A DNA stretch of 64,000 nt from Micromonospora sp. WMMD961 (GCF_029626145.1 NZ_JARUBJ010000002.1:1518501-1582500); one strand, 5' to 3'. Shown: positions 50,953 through 59,602, counted from the stretch's first letter. Numbers and translations are program-made. Notes: generated by a model not told the origin, from the letters alone.

Positions 50953-51723
50953 ATGGGTGCCGGTCACGGGCATGTGCTGTACCGCGAGTCCAGCTCGCCC
51001 GTGCACCGGCTCCCGCCCGAGGTCAAGATCGTGGCGATGGTGGTCTTCACCATCGCCGTGGTGGCCACCCCACGCGAGGCGTTCTGGGCGTTCGGCGCGT
51101 ACGCCCTGCTGGTGGCGGCGGTGGCGGCGCTGGCTCGGGTCGGGCCGCGGTGGTTGCTCAGCCGGGCGTTGATCGAGCTGCCGTTCGTGCTGTTCGCCGT
51201 GGCGCTGCCGTTCCTCGGCAGCGGTGACCGGGTCGAGGTGCTGGGTCTGCGGCTGTCCGAGGACGGGTTGCACGGCGCGTGGAACATCCTGGCCAAGGGC
51301 ACCCTGGGCGTGCTCGCCTCGCTGCTGCTCGCCGCGAGCACCACCACCCGGGATCTGATCGTCGGGCTGGACCGGCTGCACTGTCCGCAGGTCCTCACCC
51401 AGATCGCCACGTTCATGCTGCGCTACCTGGACGTGCTGGTCGGCGAGGCGCGGCGGATGCGGGTGGCCCGGATCTCCCGGGGTGACGACCCGCGCTTCGT
51501 GTGGCAGTTGCGTGGCTTCGCCGCCGGGATCGGGGCGTTGTTCCTGCGCGCCTTCGAGCGCGGCGAGCGGGTCTACCTGGCGATGCTGTCCCGGGGCTAC
51601 AACGGGCGGATGCCTGTGGTGTGGCAGGGCGAGGGCGCGGCGAGCGTCGGTCAGTGGTTGGTCGCGGCGACCGTGCCGGTGCTGGCGGCCTCCATCGCCG
51701 CCACCGCCGTCGTGCTGTCATGA
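50953..51723 (+). CDS. CbiQ-type transmembrane (T) component of ECF transporter
   Basis: A 256-residue T component with about five helices and the two cytoplasmic coupling helices of the family. The C-terminal half contains ARRMRVARISRGDDPRF and ERGERVYLAMLSRGYNG, whose ARG/SRG triplets (here ARI and SRG) contact the ATPase. It begins VHRLPPEVKI, matching other CbiQ proteins. AGGAG precedes the ATG at 50953. Its stop overlaps the ATPase start. Confidence 0.92.
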   Translation: MGAGHGHVLYRESSSPVHRLPPEVKIVAMVVFTIAVVATPREAFWAFGAYALLVAAVAALARVGPRWLLSRALIELPFVLFAVALPFLGSGDRVEVLGLRLSEDGLHGAWNILAKGTLGVLASLLLAASTTTRDLIVGLDRLHCPQVLTQIATFMLRYLDVLVGEARRMRVARISRGDDPRFVWQLRGFAAGIGALFLRAFERGERVYLAMLSRGYNGRMPVVWQGEGAASVGQWLVAATVPVLAASIAATAVVLS

Positions 51724-52478
51724 TCGGTGTCGTGCAGACCGCTGTCTCGCTGGACGTTCGTGGTGTCCGGTACGCGTACCCGGACGGGCACGTCGCCCTG
51801 CACGGGGTGGACCTGACCGTGCCGCGCGGGGATCGGGTGGCGCTGCTCGGCCCCAACGGTGCCGGCAAGACCACGCTGGTGCTGCACCTCAACGGCATCC
51901 TCACCCCGGCCGAGGGCAGCGTGAGCGTCGGTGGGCTGACGGTCACGCCGGATCGGGCCACCCTGGCCGAGGTGCGCCGCCGGGTGGGCATCGTCTTCCA
52001 GGACCCGGACGACCAGTTGTTCCTGCCCACGGTGGCGGAGGACGTGGCGTTCGGGCCGGCGAACCTGGGTCTGCGCGGGGCGGAGTTGACCGCCCGGGTG
52101 GACGAGGCGCTCGCCGCGGTGGGGATGGGTGAGCATCGGGACCGGTCGCCGCAGCACCTGTCGTTCGGGCAACGCCGCCGGGTGGCGGTGGCCACCGTGC
52201 TCGCGATGCACCCGGAGATCCTGGTGCTCGACGAGCCGTCGTCGAACCTGGACCCGGCGGCCCGTCGTGAGTTGGCCGAGATCCTGCGTGACCTGCCGGT
52301 GACCCTGCTGATGGTCACGCACGACCTGCCGTACGCGGCGGAGCTGTGCGAACGTTCGGTGATCCTCGACGGCGGTCGGATCGTCGCCGACGCTCCCACG
52401 CTGGACGTGCTGACCGACTCGGCCCTGCTGGCCCGCCACCGCCTCGAACTGCCCTACGGCTTCAGCCCGCGGCGGTAG
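51720..52478 (+). CDS. CbiO-type ATPase of ECF transporter
   Basis: A 252-residue ABC ATPase with Walker A GPNGAGKTT (about residues 43-51), Q-loop FQDPDDQLF in the ECF/cobalt form, signature LSFGQRRRVAVA in place of LSGGQ, Walker B ILVLDEPSSNLDP and switch THDLPYA. It would power the CbiM/PDGLE/CbiQ transporter as a homodimer. Its last 17 bases overlap the convergent membrane-protein gene. Confidence 0.94.
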   Translation: MIGVVQTAVSLDVRGVRYAYPDGHVALHGVDLTVPRGDRVALLGPNGAGKTTLVLHLNGILTPAEGSVSVGGLTVTPDRATLAEVRRRVGIVFQDPDDQLFLPTVAEDVAFGPANLGLRGAELTARVDEALAAVGMGEHRDRSPQHLSFGQRRRVAVATVLAMHPEILVLDEPSSNLDPAARRELAEILRDLPVTLLMVTHDLPYAAELCERSVILDGGRIVADAPTLDVLTDSALLARHRLELPYGFSPRR

Positions 52479-53574
52479 TCCCCTGCTCGGCGACCTCGGC
52501 TCGGGGCGGTCGGGTGGCGGCCCGCGAGGCGGCGTGCAGGCGCAGGACGCCGGCGGCCGTCGCGCCGGCGCCGACGACCAACGCCGACGCCACCATGACG
52601 CGGGCGACAGCGGGCGACCAGGGCACCGGCGCTATGGACCGGGCGAACACTGCGGCGTTCGTGGCACCCGCGAAGAGCGCCAGGCAGGCTCCGGCGAGCG
52701 CCACCACGAAGTCGGCGGCCGGGCGGCGGGCCAGCGCGTACCACCCGGCGGCGATCGCACCGAGCCCGGTGAGCAGCGACCAGACCTGCCCGGACAGCAA
52801 CCCGAGCAGCACCCCGCCGACGCCCTGGGCGCCGGCGTCCAACTCCCGTCCCACCGGGTACACCACGGCGACCGCGCCGCCGACGACCAGCAGCGCACCC
52901 AGCGCGGACAGTGCCCGGCCGCCGGCCGCCGAGGCGGCGGCGACCAGACCGAGCGCCCCCACCGCGAGGAGTCCCACGATGGTCACCGTCCACCAGGTGT
53001 ACGCGTCCGGCGGCGGTACCCAGTCGAGCGTGCCGCCGATCACCACCGGGTCCGCGCCGTCGCGCAGCGGGACCGTCCATTCCCGCACCCGGTGCTCGCG
53101 GTCGGGTGCGGCGCGTACCGCCGCCGGGGGGCCCGATTCCTGCCACAGCGCCCGCTGGTCGTGCCAGCGCACGGTGGGCCCGTCGGCGACCCGCCGCCAG
53201 GCCGCTGGTGCGGCCGGGTCGACCTCGGCCGGCAGCGCGGTGTCCCCGGCGAGGGTGCGGTTCAGGTAGGTGGCGGGGGAGCGGCTGTTCTCGAAGACCC
53301 CGTCCGGGCCGACCCGCAGGTACGGCTCGCCGGAGTAACCGATCACCTCGACGGCGCGGCCGGTGCGGTTGGTCAGTTCCAGTCGGGCGCCCGCCTCGAC
53401 GACGCGTACCTCCAGACCGGGTCGAGCCGGTGCGACGCCGGTGGTCGCGGTCCGGTAGTCGGTGCCGTCCGGGGCGTCCGCGCCATGGGCGGCGGCGGGC
53501 GCCGCCGTGAGCAGTGTGGCCGCGCCGGCTGCGGCGGCGACCAGGCCGGCGCGGGTCAGCAGGGTACGGATCAC
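52462..53574 (-). CDS. Exported membrane protein, possible copper handling
   Basis: A 370-residue protein I do not recognise by family name. A signal peptide (1-29) ends PAAAH, so cleavage after AAA would leave His30 as the first residue, as in CopC-like and other His-brace copper proteins. An exterior beta-rich domain follows (LEVRVVEAGARLELTNRTG, GEPYLRVGPDGVFENSRSP, WHDQRALW). About six helices fill residues 195-345, before a short basic tail. The GTG start overlaps the DsbA stop by four bases, and the gene is the fourth of the sigma-MauE-DsbA run. The copper role is inferred from the mature terminus and from the copCD-ycnI neighbours. Confidence 0.75.
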   Translation of the reverse strand: MIRTLLTRAGLVAAAAGAATLLTAAPAAAHGADAPDGTDYRTATTGVAPARPGLEVRVVEAGARLELTNRTGRAVEVIGYSGEPYLRVGPDGVFENSRSPATYLNRTLAGDTALPAEVDPAAPAAWRRVADGPTVRWHDQRALWQESGPPAAVRAAPDREHRVREWTVPLRDGADPVVIGGTLDWVPPPDAYTWWTVTIVGLLAVGALGLVAAASAAGGRALSALGALLVVGGAVAVVYPVGRELDAGAQGVGGVLLGLLSGQVWSLLTGLGAIAAGWYALARRPAADFVVALAGACLALFAGATNAAVFARSIAPVPWSPAVARVMVASALVVGAGATAAGVLRLHAASRAATRPPRAEVAEQGTTAAG

Positions 53575-54287
53575 TTGCCGGCCGCCGCCACGGCGGCGCT
53601 GAGGCCCTGCGGGCTGCGGTCTTCGAGCGGCTGGCCGTTGACCAGGATCGTCGGTGTGCCGGTGACGTTGCTCCGGCTGGCCTCGTCGGTGACGTGCTCG
53701 GTCCACGTCCGGTACGTGCCGTCCTTGACGCAGCCGGCGAACGAGCCCCGGTCGAGGCCGACCCCGACGCCGATGTCGATCAGTTGGTCGTTGTCGAGAC
53801 CGGCGCTGCCCTCGGGCGGCTGCTTCTCGAAGAGCGCCGACGCGTACTCCCGGAACTTGCCGCCGGCCGCCGCGCACCCGGACGCGGCCGAGGACCGGGT
53901 CGAGTATTCGGTGGTGGAGAAGCGGTTGAGGTACGCCACGGGGTGGTAGACCACCTTCGCCTTGTTCTCGGCCGCCAACTGCGTGAGCGTCGCCCCGCTG
54001 GTCTGCTCGAACTGGTTGCAGGCCGGGCAGAGGAAGTCCTCGTAGACGTCGACGGTGACCGGTCCGCCGCCGGTGACGATGCCGGTGCCGTCGGCGTTCG
54101 CGCCGGGCGGGGCGGTGAAGGTGTCCGAACGCTGGCTGGACCAGATGGCCCATCCGGCGACCCCGGCGATGACCAGGACGACGACCGCGGCGGCGGAGAC
54201 CCAGATCGTGCGCCGGCGCCGCCGCTCGCGGGCGAGCTGCTCGCGGACCACCCGGGCGGCGTCCCGCTGCCCCTTGCGACTACTCAT
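53571..54287 (-). CDS. Membrane-anchored DsbA-family thioredoxin-fold protein
   Basis: A 238-residue oxidoreductase. A very basic cytoplasmic start is followed by a membrane helix at 28-49 and a thioredoxin/DsbA domain outside. The active site is CPAC (Cys87, Cys90) in DFLCPACNQF, and the cis-Pro loop is VTGTPTILVNG. It should form or isomerise disulfides in exported proteins. The ATG at 54287 follows GGGGAGG; it overlaps the MauE stop by 8 bases, so translation is coupled. Similar DsbA proteins of actinobacteria pair with VKOR or MauE partners. Confidence 0.9.
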   Translation of the reverse strand: MSSRKGQRDAARVVREQLARERRRRRTIWVSAAAVVVLVIAGVAGWAIWSSQRSDTFTAPPGANADGTGIVTGGGPVTVDVYEDFLCPACNQFEQTSGATLTQLAAENKAKVVYHPVAYLNRFSTTEYSTRSSAASGCAAAGGKFREYASALFEKQPPEGSAGLDNDQLIDIGVGVGLDRGSFAGCVKDGTYRTWTEHVTDEASRSNVTGTPTILVNGQPLEDRSPQGLSAAVAAAGK

Positions 54288-54795
54288 CCTCGTCCTCCCC
54301 AACGGGCTCGCCGGTCAACCACCCGTCCACCGACACCGGCGTACGTGGCCAGATCAGCAGGAATCCGGCTAATACCAAGAATCCCAGGTCCCGGAGGATC
54401 TCCGGGAGATAACTGGGGGCCTGTCCCTCGGCCAACTGCCCGCCGCTGCCGAAGCAACCACAGTCGATGGCCAGCCCGCGTGCCCAGGCCGAGGCGATCC
54501 CCACGATGAAGACCACCAGCAGCGCGGCGGACATCCCGGCGACGAGTCGGGTGGCCAGCCCCAACAGCAGCAGCACGCCCAGCGCCAGTTCGACGAAGGG
54601 CAGGGCCGCGCCGATCACGGTCGCCACGTCGTACGGCATCACCTGGTACGCGTTGACCGCCCGCCCGGAGGCGGCGAGGTCACCGACCTTCGACGCGCCG
54701 GCGACGAGCCAGACGGCGGCGAGGCCGAGCCGGGCCGCCGTGCCGAGCCAGGGTCGGACCACAGGCCAACGGCCGGGAGGTGCAGTCACGCTCAT
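54280..54795 (-). CDS. MauE/DoxX-like membrane protein
   Basis: A 171-residue protein with four helices. AVWLVAGASKVGDLAAS is the family's first helix and turn; PFVELALGVLLLLGLATR is the second; LAIDCGCFGSGGQL carries a CGC pair (Cys112, Cys114) at the exterior face. MauE-type proteins help form disulfides in methylamine dehydrogenase; the CGC pair next to a DsbA gene suggests it passes electrons from DsbA to the quinone pool. That function is inference. It overlaps the dsbA start and lies 32 bases downstream of the sigma gene. Confidence 0.87.
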   Translation of the reverse strand: MSVTAPPGRWPVVRPWLGTAARLGLAAVWLVAGASKVGDLAASGRAVNAYQVMPYDVATVIGAALPFVELALGVLLLLGLATRLVAGMSAALLVVFIVGIASAWARGLAIDCGCFGSGGQLAEGQAPSYLPEILRDLGFLVLAGFLLIWPRTPVSVDGWLTGEPVGEDEDE

Positions 54796-54827
54796 TTGTC
54801 GTTCCGTCTCCGCCGGAAGTTCCGGGA

Positions 54828-55418
54828 TCAGCCGGCCAGGGCGTCGCCGACCGCCTCGACCAGCTCGTCGCGGGCCCGGGCCACCCGGGACCGGATGGTG
54901 CCCACCGGCACCCCTTCGACGGCTGCCGCCTCGGCGTACGACAGGCCGAGCAGTTGGGTGAGAACGAACGCGGCGCGCCGTTCGGCGCTGAGCCGGCGGA
55001 CCAGGTCGGCGGCCCCGAGCTGCCCGGACGGGTCCGGGTGCGGGTGGTCGGTGTACGCGTTCGCCGTCAGGCGCTCGTCGAGCCGGCGGCGACGGATCAC
55101 CGTGCGCAGGTGGTCGGCGCAGGCCCGACGTGTGATGCCGAGCAGCCAGGTGCGGGCGCTGGAGCGGCCCTCGAACGCGGGCAGAGCCCGAAACGCCCGC
55201 AGGTACGTCTCCTGGGTCAGGTCGTCGGCGCTGTCCGGGTCGACCAGGGCGGCGGCGAAACGCCAGACCTCGGCCTGGGTCAGCCGGACGAACGCCGCCT
55301 GCGCGCTCGGGTCGCCGTGTCGCGCGGTCAACGCCCACTCGGTGGCCGGGTCCCGGGCGACGTCGTCGGCCGGCTCGGCCGGACCGGCGGAACCGGTGTC
55401 ACGCGGGACGGGGATCAC
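54828..55418 (-). CDS. ECF sigma factor (SigC-like)
   Basis: A 196-residue group IV sigma factor. Region 2 is DSADDLTQETYLRAFRAL with SARTWLLGITRRACADHLR (promoter -10 recognition). Region 4 is LSAERRAAFVLTQLLGLSYAEAAAVEGVPVGTIRSRVARAR, split across its helix-turn-helix (-35 recognition). No anti-sigma gene is adjacent, as is the case for mycobacterial SigC. It heads the run with MauE, DsbA and the membrane protein, and is divergent from copCD. It probably controls exported copper/thiol functions. Start is a GTG at 55418. Confidence 0.9.
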   Translation of the reverse strand: MIPVPRDTGSAGPAEPADDVARDPATEWALTARHGDPSAQAAFVRLTQAEVWRFAAALVDPDSADDLTQETYLRAFRALPAFEGRSSARTWLLGITRRACADHLRTVIRRRRLDERLTANAYTDHPHPDPSGQLGAADLVRRLSAERRAAFVLTQLLGLSYAEAAAVEGVPVGTIRSRVARARDELVEAVGDALAG

Positions 55419-55490
55419 GACAAACCACGATACGCGCCGCTCGGCTGAGCGTTAGGGTCCTTCGGCCCGTGGATGGTCTGCGCCACGTCG

Positions 55491-55518
55491 GGAACTTTTC
55501 CCCACCGGGGGCCGACTA
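55491..55518 (+). promoter_or_regulatory. Candidate ECF-type promoter facing copCD
   Basis: GGAAC at 55491-55495, a 17-base spacer and CGACTA at 55513-55518. GGAAC with 16-17 bases to a CG-rich -10 is the common ECF layout. It sits between the divergent sigma and CopC-CopD genes, about 100 bases before copCD. Whether the neighbouring sigma uses it is not known. Confidence 0.4.
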
Positions 55519-55620
55519 CCTCCTTATGACACGCGATCCCTCTCGCGCGGCACTGGCGGCTGAGCGGAGTTGAGCCTTCTGCCCGACTCGGGTCGCCGAG
55601 ATCCACACCGGTCGGCGACC

Positions 55621-57288
55621 ATGGCTGGCATGACTGTCGCCCCCCGCCGCTGGCTCGCCCGGCTGGCCGTCGCCGTTGGCCTGCTGGTCACCGTCGGCGC
55701 TCTGTTGATCGCGCCGGCCACCTCCGCGAGCGCCCACGCGGTGCTAGAGAGCAGTAGCCCGGCTGCCTCCTCGGTCGTGCCGAGCGGGCCGTCCGAGGTG
55801 GTCCTCACGTTCAGTGAGGCGGTCCGCAAGGTCCCCGGCAAGATCAGGGTCATCGCTCCGGACGGCTCCCGGGCCGACCGGGGTGAGCCGTCCTTCGACG
55901 ACACCGTCGTGACGATTCCGGTGGCACCGGACGGTGGCCGTGGGACCTATCTGGTCAGCTTCCGGGTGATCTCCGCCGACAGCCACCCGGTGTCCGGCGC
56001 GTTCACCTACTCGGTGGGTGCGCCCTCGACGCCGCCGGCCGACTCCGGTGGGGACGACAGCCGCGCCGATCCGGTGGTGAGCACCGCCGTGAAGGTGGCC
56101 CGATTCCTCGGCTACGCGGGCCTGGTGCTGCTGGTCGGGCCGGTGCTGGTGCTCGCCGCGCTGTGGCCGCGGCGGCTCTCCCGGCGCGGGCCGACCCGGC
56201 TGGCCTGGACCGGTCTCGGTCTGGTGACCGCCGCCACCCTCGCCGACCTGTGGTTGCAGGTGCCGTACACGGCCGGCGGTGGTCTCTTCGAGGTGAGCGG
56301 CGAGGGGTTCGGCACCGTCTTCGGCAGCCCGTTCGGTGCCACCCACCTGGTCCGGCTCGGCCTGCTGGCGGCCTCCGTGTTCCTGCTCCGGCCCCTGCTG
56401 GCCCGCCCGGCCGGCCGCACCGACGCGATCATCCTGGCCGTGCTCGGCGTCGCCGCCCTGCTGACCTGGCCGATGGCCGGGCACCCGGCAGCATCCCCGG
56501 CGCCGGCGGTCTCCGTGGTGGTCGACGCGGTCCACCTCGGCAGCATGGCGGTCTGGCTGGGCGGCCTGCTGATGCTCGCCGTCTTCCTGCTGCCTCAGGC
56601 CGACGAGCGGGAGTTGAGCGCGATCCTGCCGATCTGGTCCCGTTGGGCGGCGCTCGCCGTCTCGGCCCTGCTACTCGGCGGCACGGTCCAGGCGCTGATC
56701 GAGGTGGCCACCCCGCAGGCGCTGGTCAGCACCACCTACGGCCGGCTGCTGCTGGCCAAGATCGCACTGTTCGCAGTGGTGATCGGCGTAGCCGCGTACT
56801 CCCGGCAGATGGTGCGCAGCCGGGTCGCGGCGCAGCGCCCCGTCCCGGTCCGCCGGGCGGTCTGGGTGGAGTTGGCCGTCACGGTGGTGGTGCTGGGCCT
56901 GTCCGCGACACTGGTGCAGACGCCACCCGCGCGGACCGCCGCCGCCGAGTCGTCCGACGTCGCGGCCGGCCTGTTCAGCACCACGCTGACCAGCACGCTC
57001 TACACCATGCAGATCGAGCTGAGCCCGGCCGAGCGGGGCAACAACTCCGTCCACCTGTACGCGTACAGCAAGGACAACCTGCCGTTGCCGGTCAAGGAGT
57101 GGCGGGCGACCGCGGCACTGCCCTCGGCCGGGATCGAGCCGATCGAGGTCCCGCTGCTGCCGTTGACGGACAACCACGCCTACGGCGACATCAGCCTGCC
57201 GGCCGCCGGCGAGTGGCAACTGAAGATCACTGCCCGTACCACCGACATCGACCAGGCCACGGTGACCGCCACCGTGCCCGTCCGTTAG
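55621..57288 (+). CDS. CopC-CopD fusion (YcnJ-like copper protein)
   Basis: A 555-residue protein. A signal peptide ends ASAHAVL, so mature CopC begins with His39, its first copper ligand. The CopC domain (39-140) includes SSPAASSVVPSGPSEVVLTF across two strands, and ends SADSHPVSGAFTYSV, which holds the second His. Eight or so helices (about 160-450) form CopD, with His-containing GATHLVRLGLL and VDAVHLGSMAVWLGGLLML. A 95-residue exterior domain closes the protein. It imports or buffers copper. The ATG at 55621 is used; 55630 is equally possible. ycnI follows after 17 bases. Confidence 0.92.
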   Translation: MAGMTVAPRRWLARLAVAVGLLVTVGALLIAPATSASAHAVLESSSPAASSVVPSGPSEVVLTFSEAVRKVPGKIRVIAPDGSRADRGEPSFDDTVVTIPVAPDGGRGTYLVSFRVISADSHPVSGAFTYSVGAPSTPPADSGGDDSRADPVVSTAVKVARFLGYAGLVLLVGPVLVLAALWPRRLSRRGPTRLAWTGLGLVTAATLADLWLQVPYTAGGGLFEVSGEGFGTVFGSPFGATHLVRLGLLAASVFLLRPLLARPAGRTDAIILAVLGVAALLTWPMAGHPAASPAPAVSVVVDAVHLGSMAVWLGGLLMLAVFLLPQADERELSAILPIWSRWAALAVSALLLGGTVQALIEVATPQALVSTTYGRLLLAKIALFAVVIGVAAYSRQMVRSRVAAQRPVPVRRAVWVELAVTVVVLGLSATLVQTPPARTAAAESSDVAAGLFSTTLTSTLYTMQIELSPAERGNNSVHLYAYSKDNLPLPVKEWRATAALPSAGIEPIEVPLLPLTDNHAYGDISLPAAGEWQLKITARTTDIDQATVTATVPVR

Positions 57289-57305
57289 AAAGGTCCGCGA
57301 AACCC

Positions 57306-58049
57306 ATGACCCGACTCCGGCGTACCGCAACCGCCGCTGCCGCCCTGGCGTTCACCGCCGCCGCCACCGCTGTGCTCGGCTTCGCCGGGCCAGCATCCGC
57401 CCACGTCACTGTCAACCCGAAGGAGGCGACCCAGGGCGGCTACGCGCGGGTGGCGTTCCGGGTGCCCAACGAGAGTGACACCGCCTCGACCAACAAGCTG
57501 GAGGTGGTGTTGCCGGAGAACGCCCCGGTCGGCTCGGTCTCGACGATGCCGGTCCCCGGTTGGACGGTGGCCACCGAGAAGCGCAAGGTGGACCCGCCGA
57601 TCGAGGTGCACGGCAGCCAGCTCACCGAGGCGGTTTCGAAGATCACCTGGACGGCCACCGGCGACGCGGCGGTGAAGCCGGGCCAGTTCCAGGAGTTCCC
57701 CGTCTCGATGGGGCCACTGCCGAAGGTCGACTCGATGGTCTTCAAGGTCCTGCAGACCTACTCGGACGGCAACATCGCGCGGTGGATCGACGACCCGGCG
57801 CCGGGCGGCGAGGAGCCCGAGCACCCCGCGCCGGTGCTCACCCTGGCCGCCGCGGCGCCGGAGGGTGCGGCGGCCACGCCGAGCACCTCTGCCGCCGCCG
57901 TCGCGACCCCGGACGACGACGATGACGACGAGGGCAACGGCCTCGCGGTCGGCCTCGGTGTGGCCGGTCTCGTCGCCGGCCTGGCCGGCCTGGTGCTGGG
58001 CGGCCTGGCGTTCACGCGGACCCGCCGGGAGTCGACCACCAAGGCCTGA
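57306..58049 (+). CDS. YcnI-like copper-binding protein (DUF1775)
   Basis: A 247-residue exported protein. A signal peptide (1-32) ends PASA, so the mature chain starts His33 in HVTVNPKEATQGGYA. In Bacillus YcnI that N-terminal His and a nearby Trp bind Cu(II). The DUF1775 beta-sandwich covers 33-170 (VAFRVPNESDT, TVATEKR, EAVSKITWTA). An Ala/Pro linker, a Asp-rich stretch (DDDDDD near 206) and a C-terminal helix (215-238) anchor it to the membrane. It is 17 bases after copCD, the usual partner, and ends at a strong terminator. Confidence 0.92.
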   Translation: MTRLRRTATAAAALAFTAAATAVLGFAGPASAHVTVNPKEATQGGYARVAFRVPNESDTASTNKLEVVLPENAPVGSVSTMPVPGWTVATEKRKVDPPIEVHGSQLTEAVSKITWTATGDAAVKPGQFQEFPVSMGPLPKVDSMVFKVLQTYSDGNIARWIDDPAPGGEEPEHPAPVLTLAAAAPEGAAATPSTSAAAVATPDDDDDDEGNGLAVGLGVAGLVAGLAGLVLGGLAFTRTRRESTTKA

Positions 58050-58060
58050 CCCCGCCGCAC

Positions 58061-58096
58061 GCGCTGGCCCGCCCGGACCGCCGGGCGGGCCAGCGC
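58061..58096. terminator. Strong hairpin after ycnI
   Basis: GCGCTGGCCCGCCCGG, a 4-base ACCG loop, CCGGGCGGGCCAGCGC: a 16-bp perfect stem, 12 bases after the ycnI stop. Confidence 0.88.
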
Positions 58097-58158
58097 GCGT
58101 TCGGGTGGGGCGCGGATGACCCGGCTACGGGCTTCGGTGGTGAGGCGCCCCAACGGCG

Positions 58159-58193
58159 GGTGGCCCTCCGCGCTGCCGACGCGGAGGGCCACC
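58159..58193. terminator. Second hairpin between convergent ycnI and GT87 genes
   Basis: GGTGGCCCTCCGC and GCGGAGGGCCACC form a 13-bp perfect stem with a 9-base loop. It lies between two convergent genes and probably ends transcription from the GT87 side. Confidence 0.8.
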
Positions 58194-58246
58194 TTCACCG
58201 GGGGAGCGGTGCTACCCGAGCGACGCTTGAGGTAGATGAGGTCAGA

Positions 58247-59530
58247 TTAGCGCTGATCGCGGCTAGTGGACAGGTCTGTCCATTTGGTGCGATTTTCTGC
58301 ACCGTGTCCCGAGCGGACCGGGAGGGCCGCCAGCAGCAGCAGGCTGAGCAGCACGTAGCTGTTCTGCAGGACGAAGTCCAACGGATCATGGGTGCGGACC
58401 GGTTCCACACCCCATTTCTGGAACGTCACCACGCCGTAGACGATCACCGCGGTGGTGCCCAGCGCGAGTGCCGACAACCACCACCGGCGGCGTGCCTCGT
58501 CCGGACGGTCGGCGCTCAACGCCGCGTCCGCGAGCAGCACCACCGCCGGCACGAACCAGTAGATGTGGTGGGTCCAGGTGATCGGGCTCGCCAGGGAACC
58601 GACAAACCCGGTCAACGTCAGACCCGTCAGCGCGTCGCCGGCCCGCGCGGCGCGGGTGGCCCGCCACAGCCCGTAGACGGCGACCACGGCGACCAGCAGC
58701 AGCCAGAGCAACCGGTCCGGCTTCTCCGGTGCGGTGAACCGGCTGAGCAGGCCGAACAGCGACTGATTGCCGACGATGTCGGTGCGCCCCACCCGATCGG
58801 TGGTCCACAGCTCGTGCGTCCAGAACCGCCAAGAGTCGCGCGGGGCGATCGCCGCCGCGAGCGCTGTCGCCGCCGCGGCGGTCGCGCTCGCCACCGCCGC
58901 GGCCCGCCACCGCCGGGTGGCCAGCAGGTACACGATGAAGATGCCGGGGAAGAGCTTGAGCGCGGTCGCCAGCCCCACGCCGACCCCGGCCCACCGTCGC
59001 GCCTGCGGCACCGCGAACAGCAGATCGGCCAGGATCAGCACGATCAGCAGCATGTTGATCTGGCCGAAGGTGATCGTCTCGCGGATGGTCTCCACCGCCA
59101 GCACCAGCAGCACGGCGGCGACCAGGGTGAACATCCGCGGCAGGTCGTGTCGGGCGATCAGTGGTGCCACCAGCCACCAGGTGGTCAGCACCACGGCCAG
59201 CACGGTGAGCACCGTGAAGATCGTTACGGTGACATCGAGCGGCAGCAGACCGAACGGCCACAGCAGCAGCGCGCTGAACGGCGGGTAGGTGAAGTACAAC
59301 TCGCCCTGCACCCGGTCGGGTTGGACGTAGTCGTAGAGCGGGTGGCCGACGCGCCACCAGTCCACCGCGGACATGTAGATCTTGAGGTCGAGGAATTTGT
59401 GGTTCAGGCCGGGCAGGTAGAGCGCTGGCAGCACGGCGATGAGGGCCACCACCGCGACCAGGCGACGGACCGTACGGCCGCCGGGATCGTCGTCCGTGAC
59501 GGCGGGCGGTGCTACCGGTTCTGCTGGCAC
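58247..59530 (-). CDS. GT87-family polyprenol-phosphomannose-dependent mannosyltransferase-like protein
   Basis: A 427-residue GT-C membrane protein with about ten helices. LDLKIYMSAVDWWRVGHPLYD carries the early exterior Asp of the family, YFTYPPFSALLLWP the Y-P-P segment, and FGQINMLLIVLILADL and ATALKLFPGIF match mycobacterial PimE-type alpha-1,2-mannosyltransferases. It would add mannose from polyprenyl-phosphomannose outside the membrane, for lipomannan-like glycolipids or proteins. It is a single gene, divergent from orn by 72 bases. Confidence 0.9.
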   Translation of the reverse strand: MPAEPVAPPAVTDDDPGGRTVRRLVAVVALIAVLPALYLPGLNHKFLDLKIYMSAVDWWRVGHPLYDYVQPDRVQGELYFTYPPFSALLLWPFGLLPLDVTVTIFTVLTVLAVVLTTWWLVAPLIARHDLPRMFTLVAAVLLVLAVETIRETITFGQINMLLIVLILADLLFAVPQARRWAGVGVGLATALKLFPGIFIVYLLATRRWRAAAVASATAAAATALAAAIAPRDSWRFWTHELWTTDRVGRTDIVGNQSLFGLLSRFTAPEKPDRLLWLLLVAVVAVYGLWRATRAARAGDALTGLTLTGFVGSLASPITWTHHIYWFVPAVVLLADAALSADRPDEARRRWWLSALALGTTAVIVYGVVTFQKWGVEPVRTHDPLDFVLQNSYVLLSLLLLAALPVRSGHGAENRTKWTDLSTSRDQR

Positions 59531-59602
59531 CCCGAAACCCTAGCGGGCCGGGCGGCCGACAGCGCGCAGCCGCAGGGCGTGGGCTGCGCGTAGGCTGTGC
59601 CG

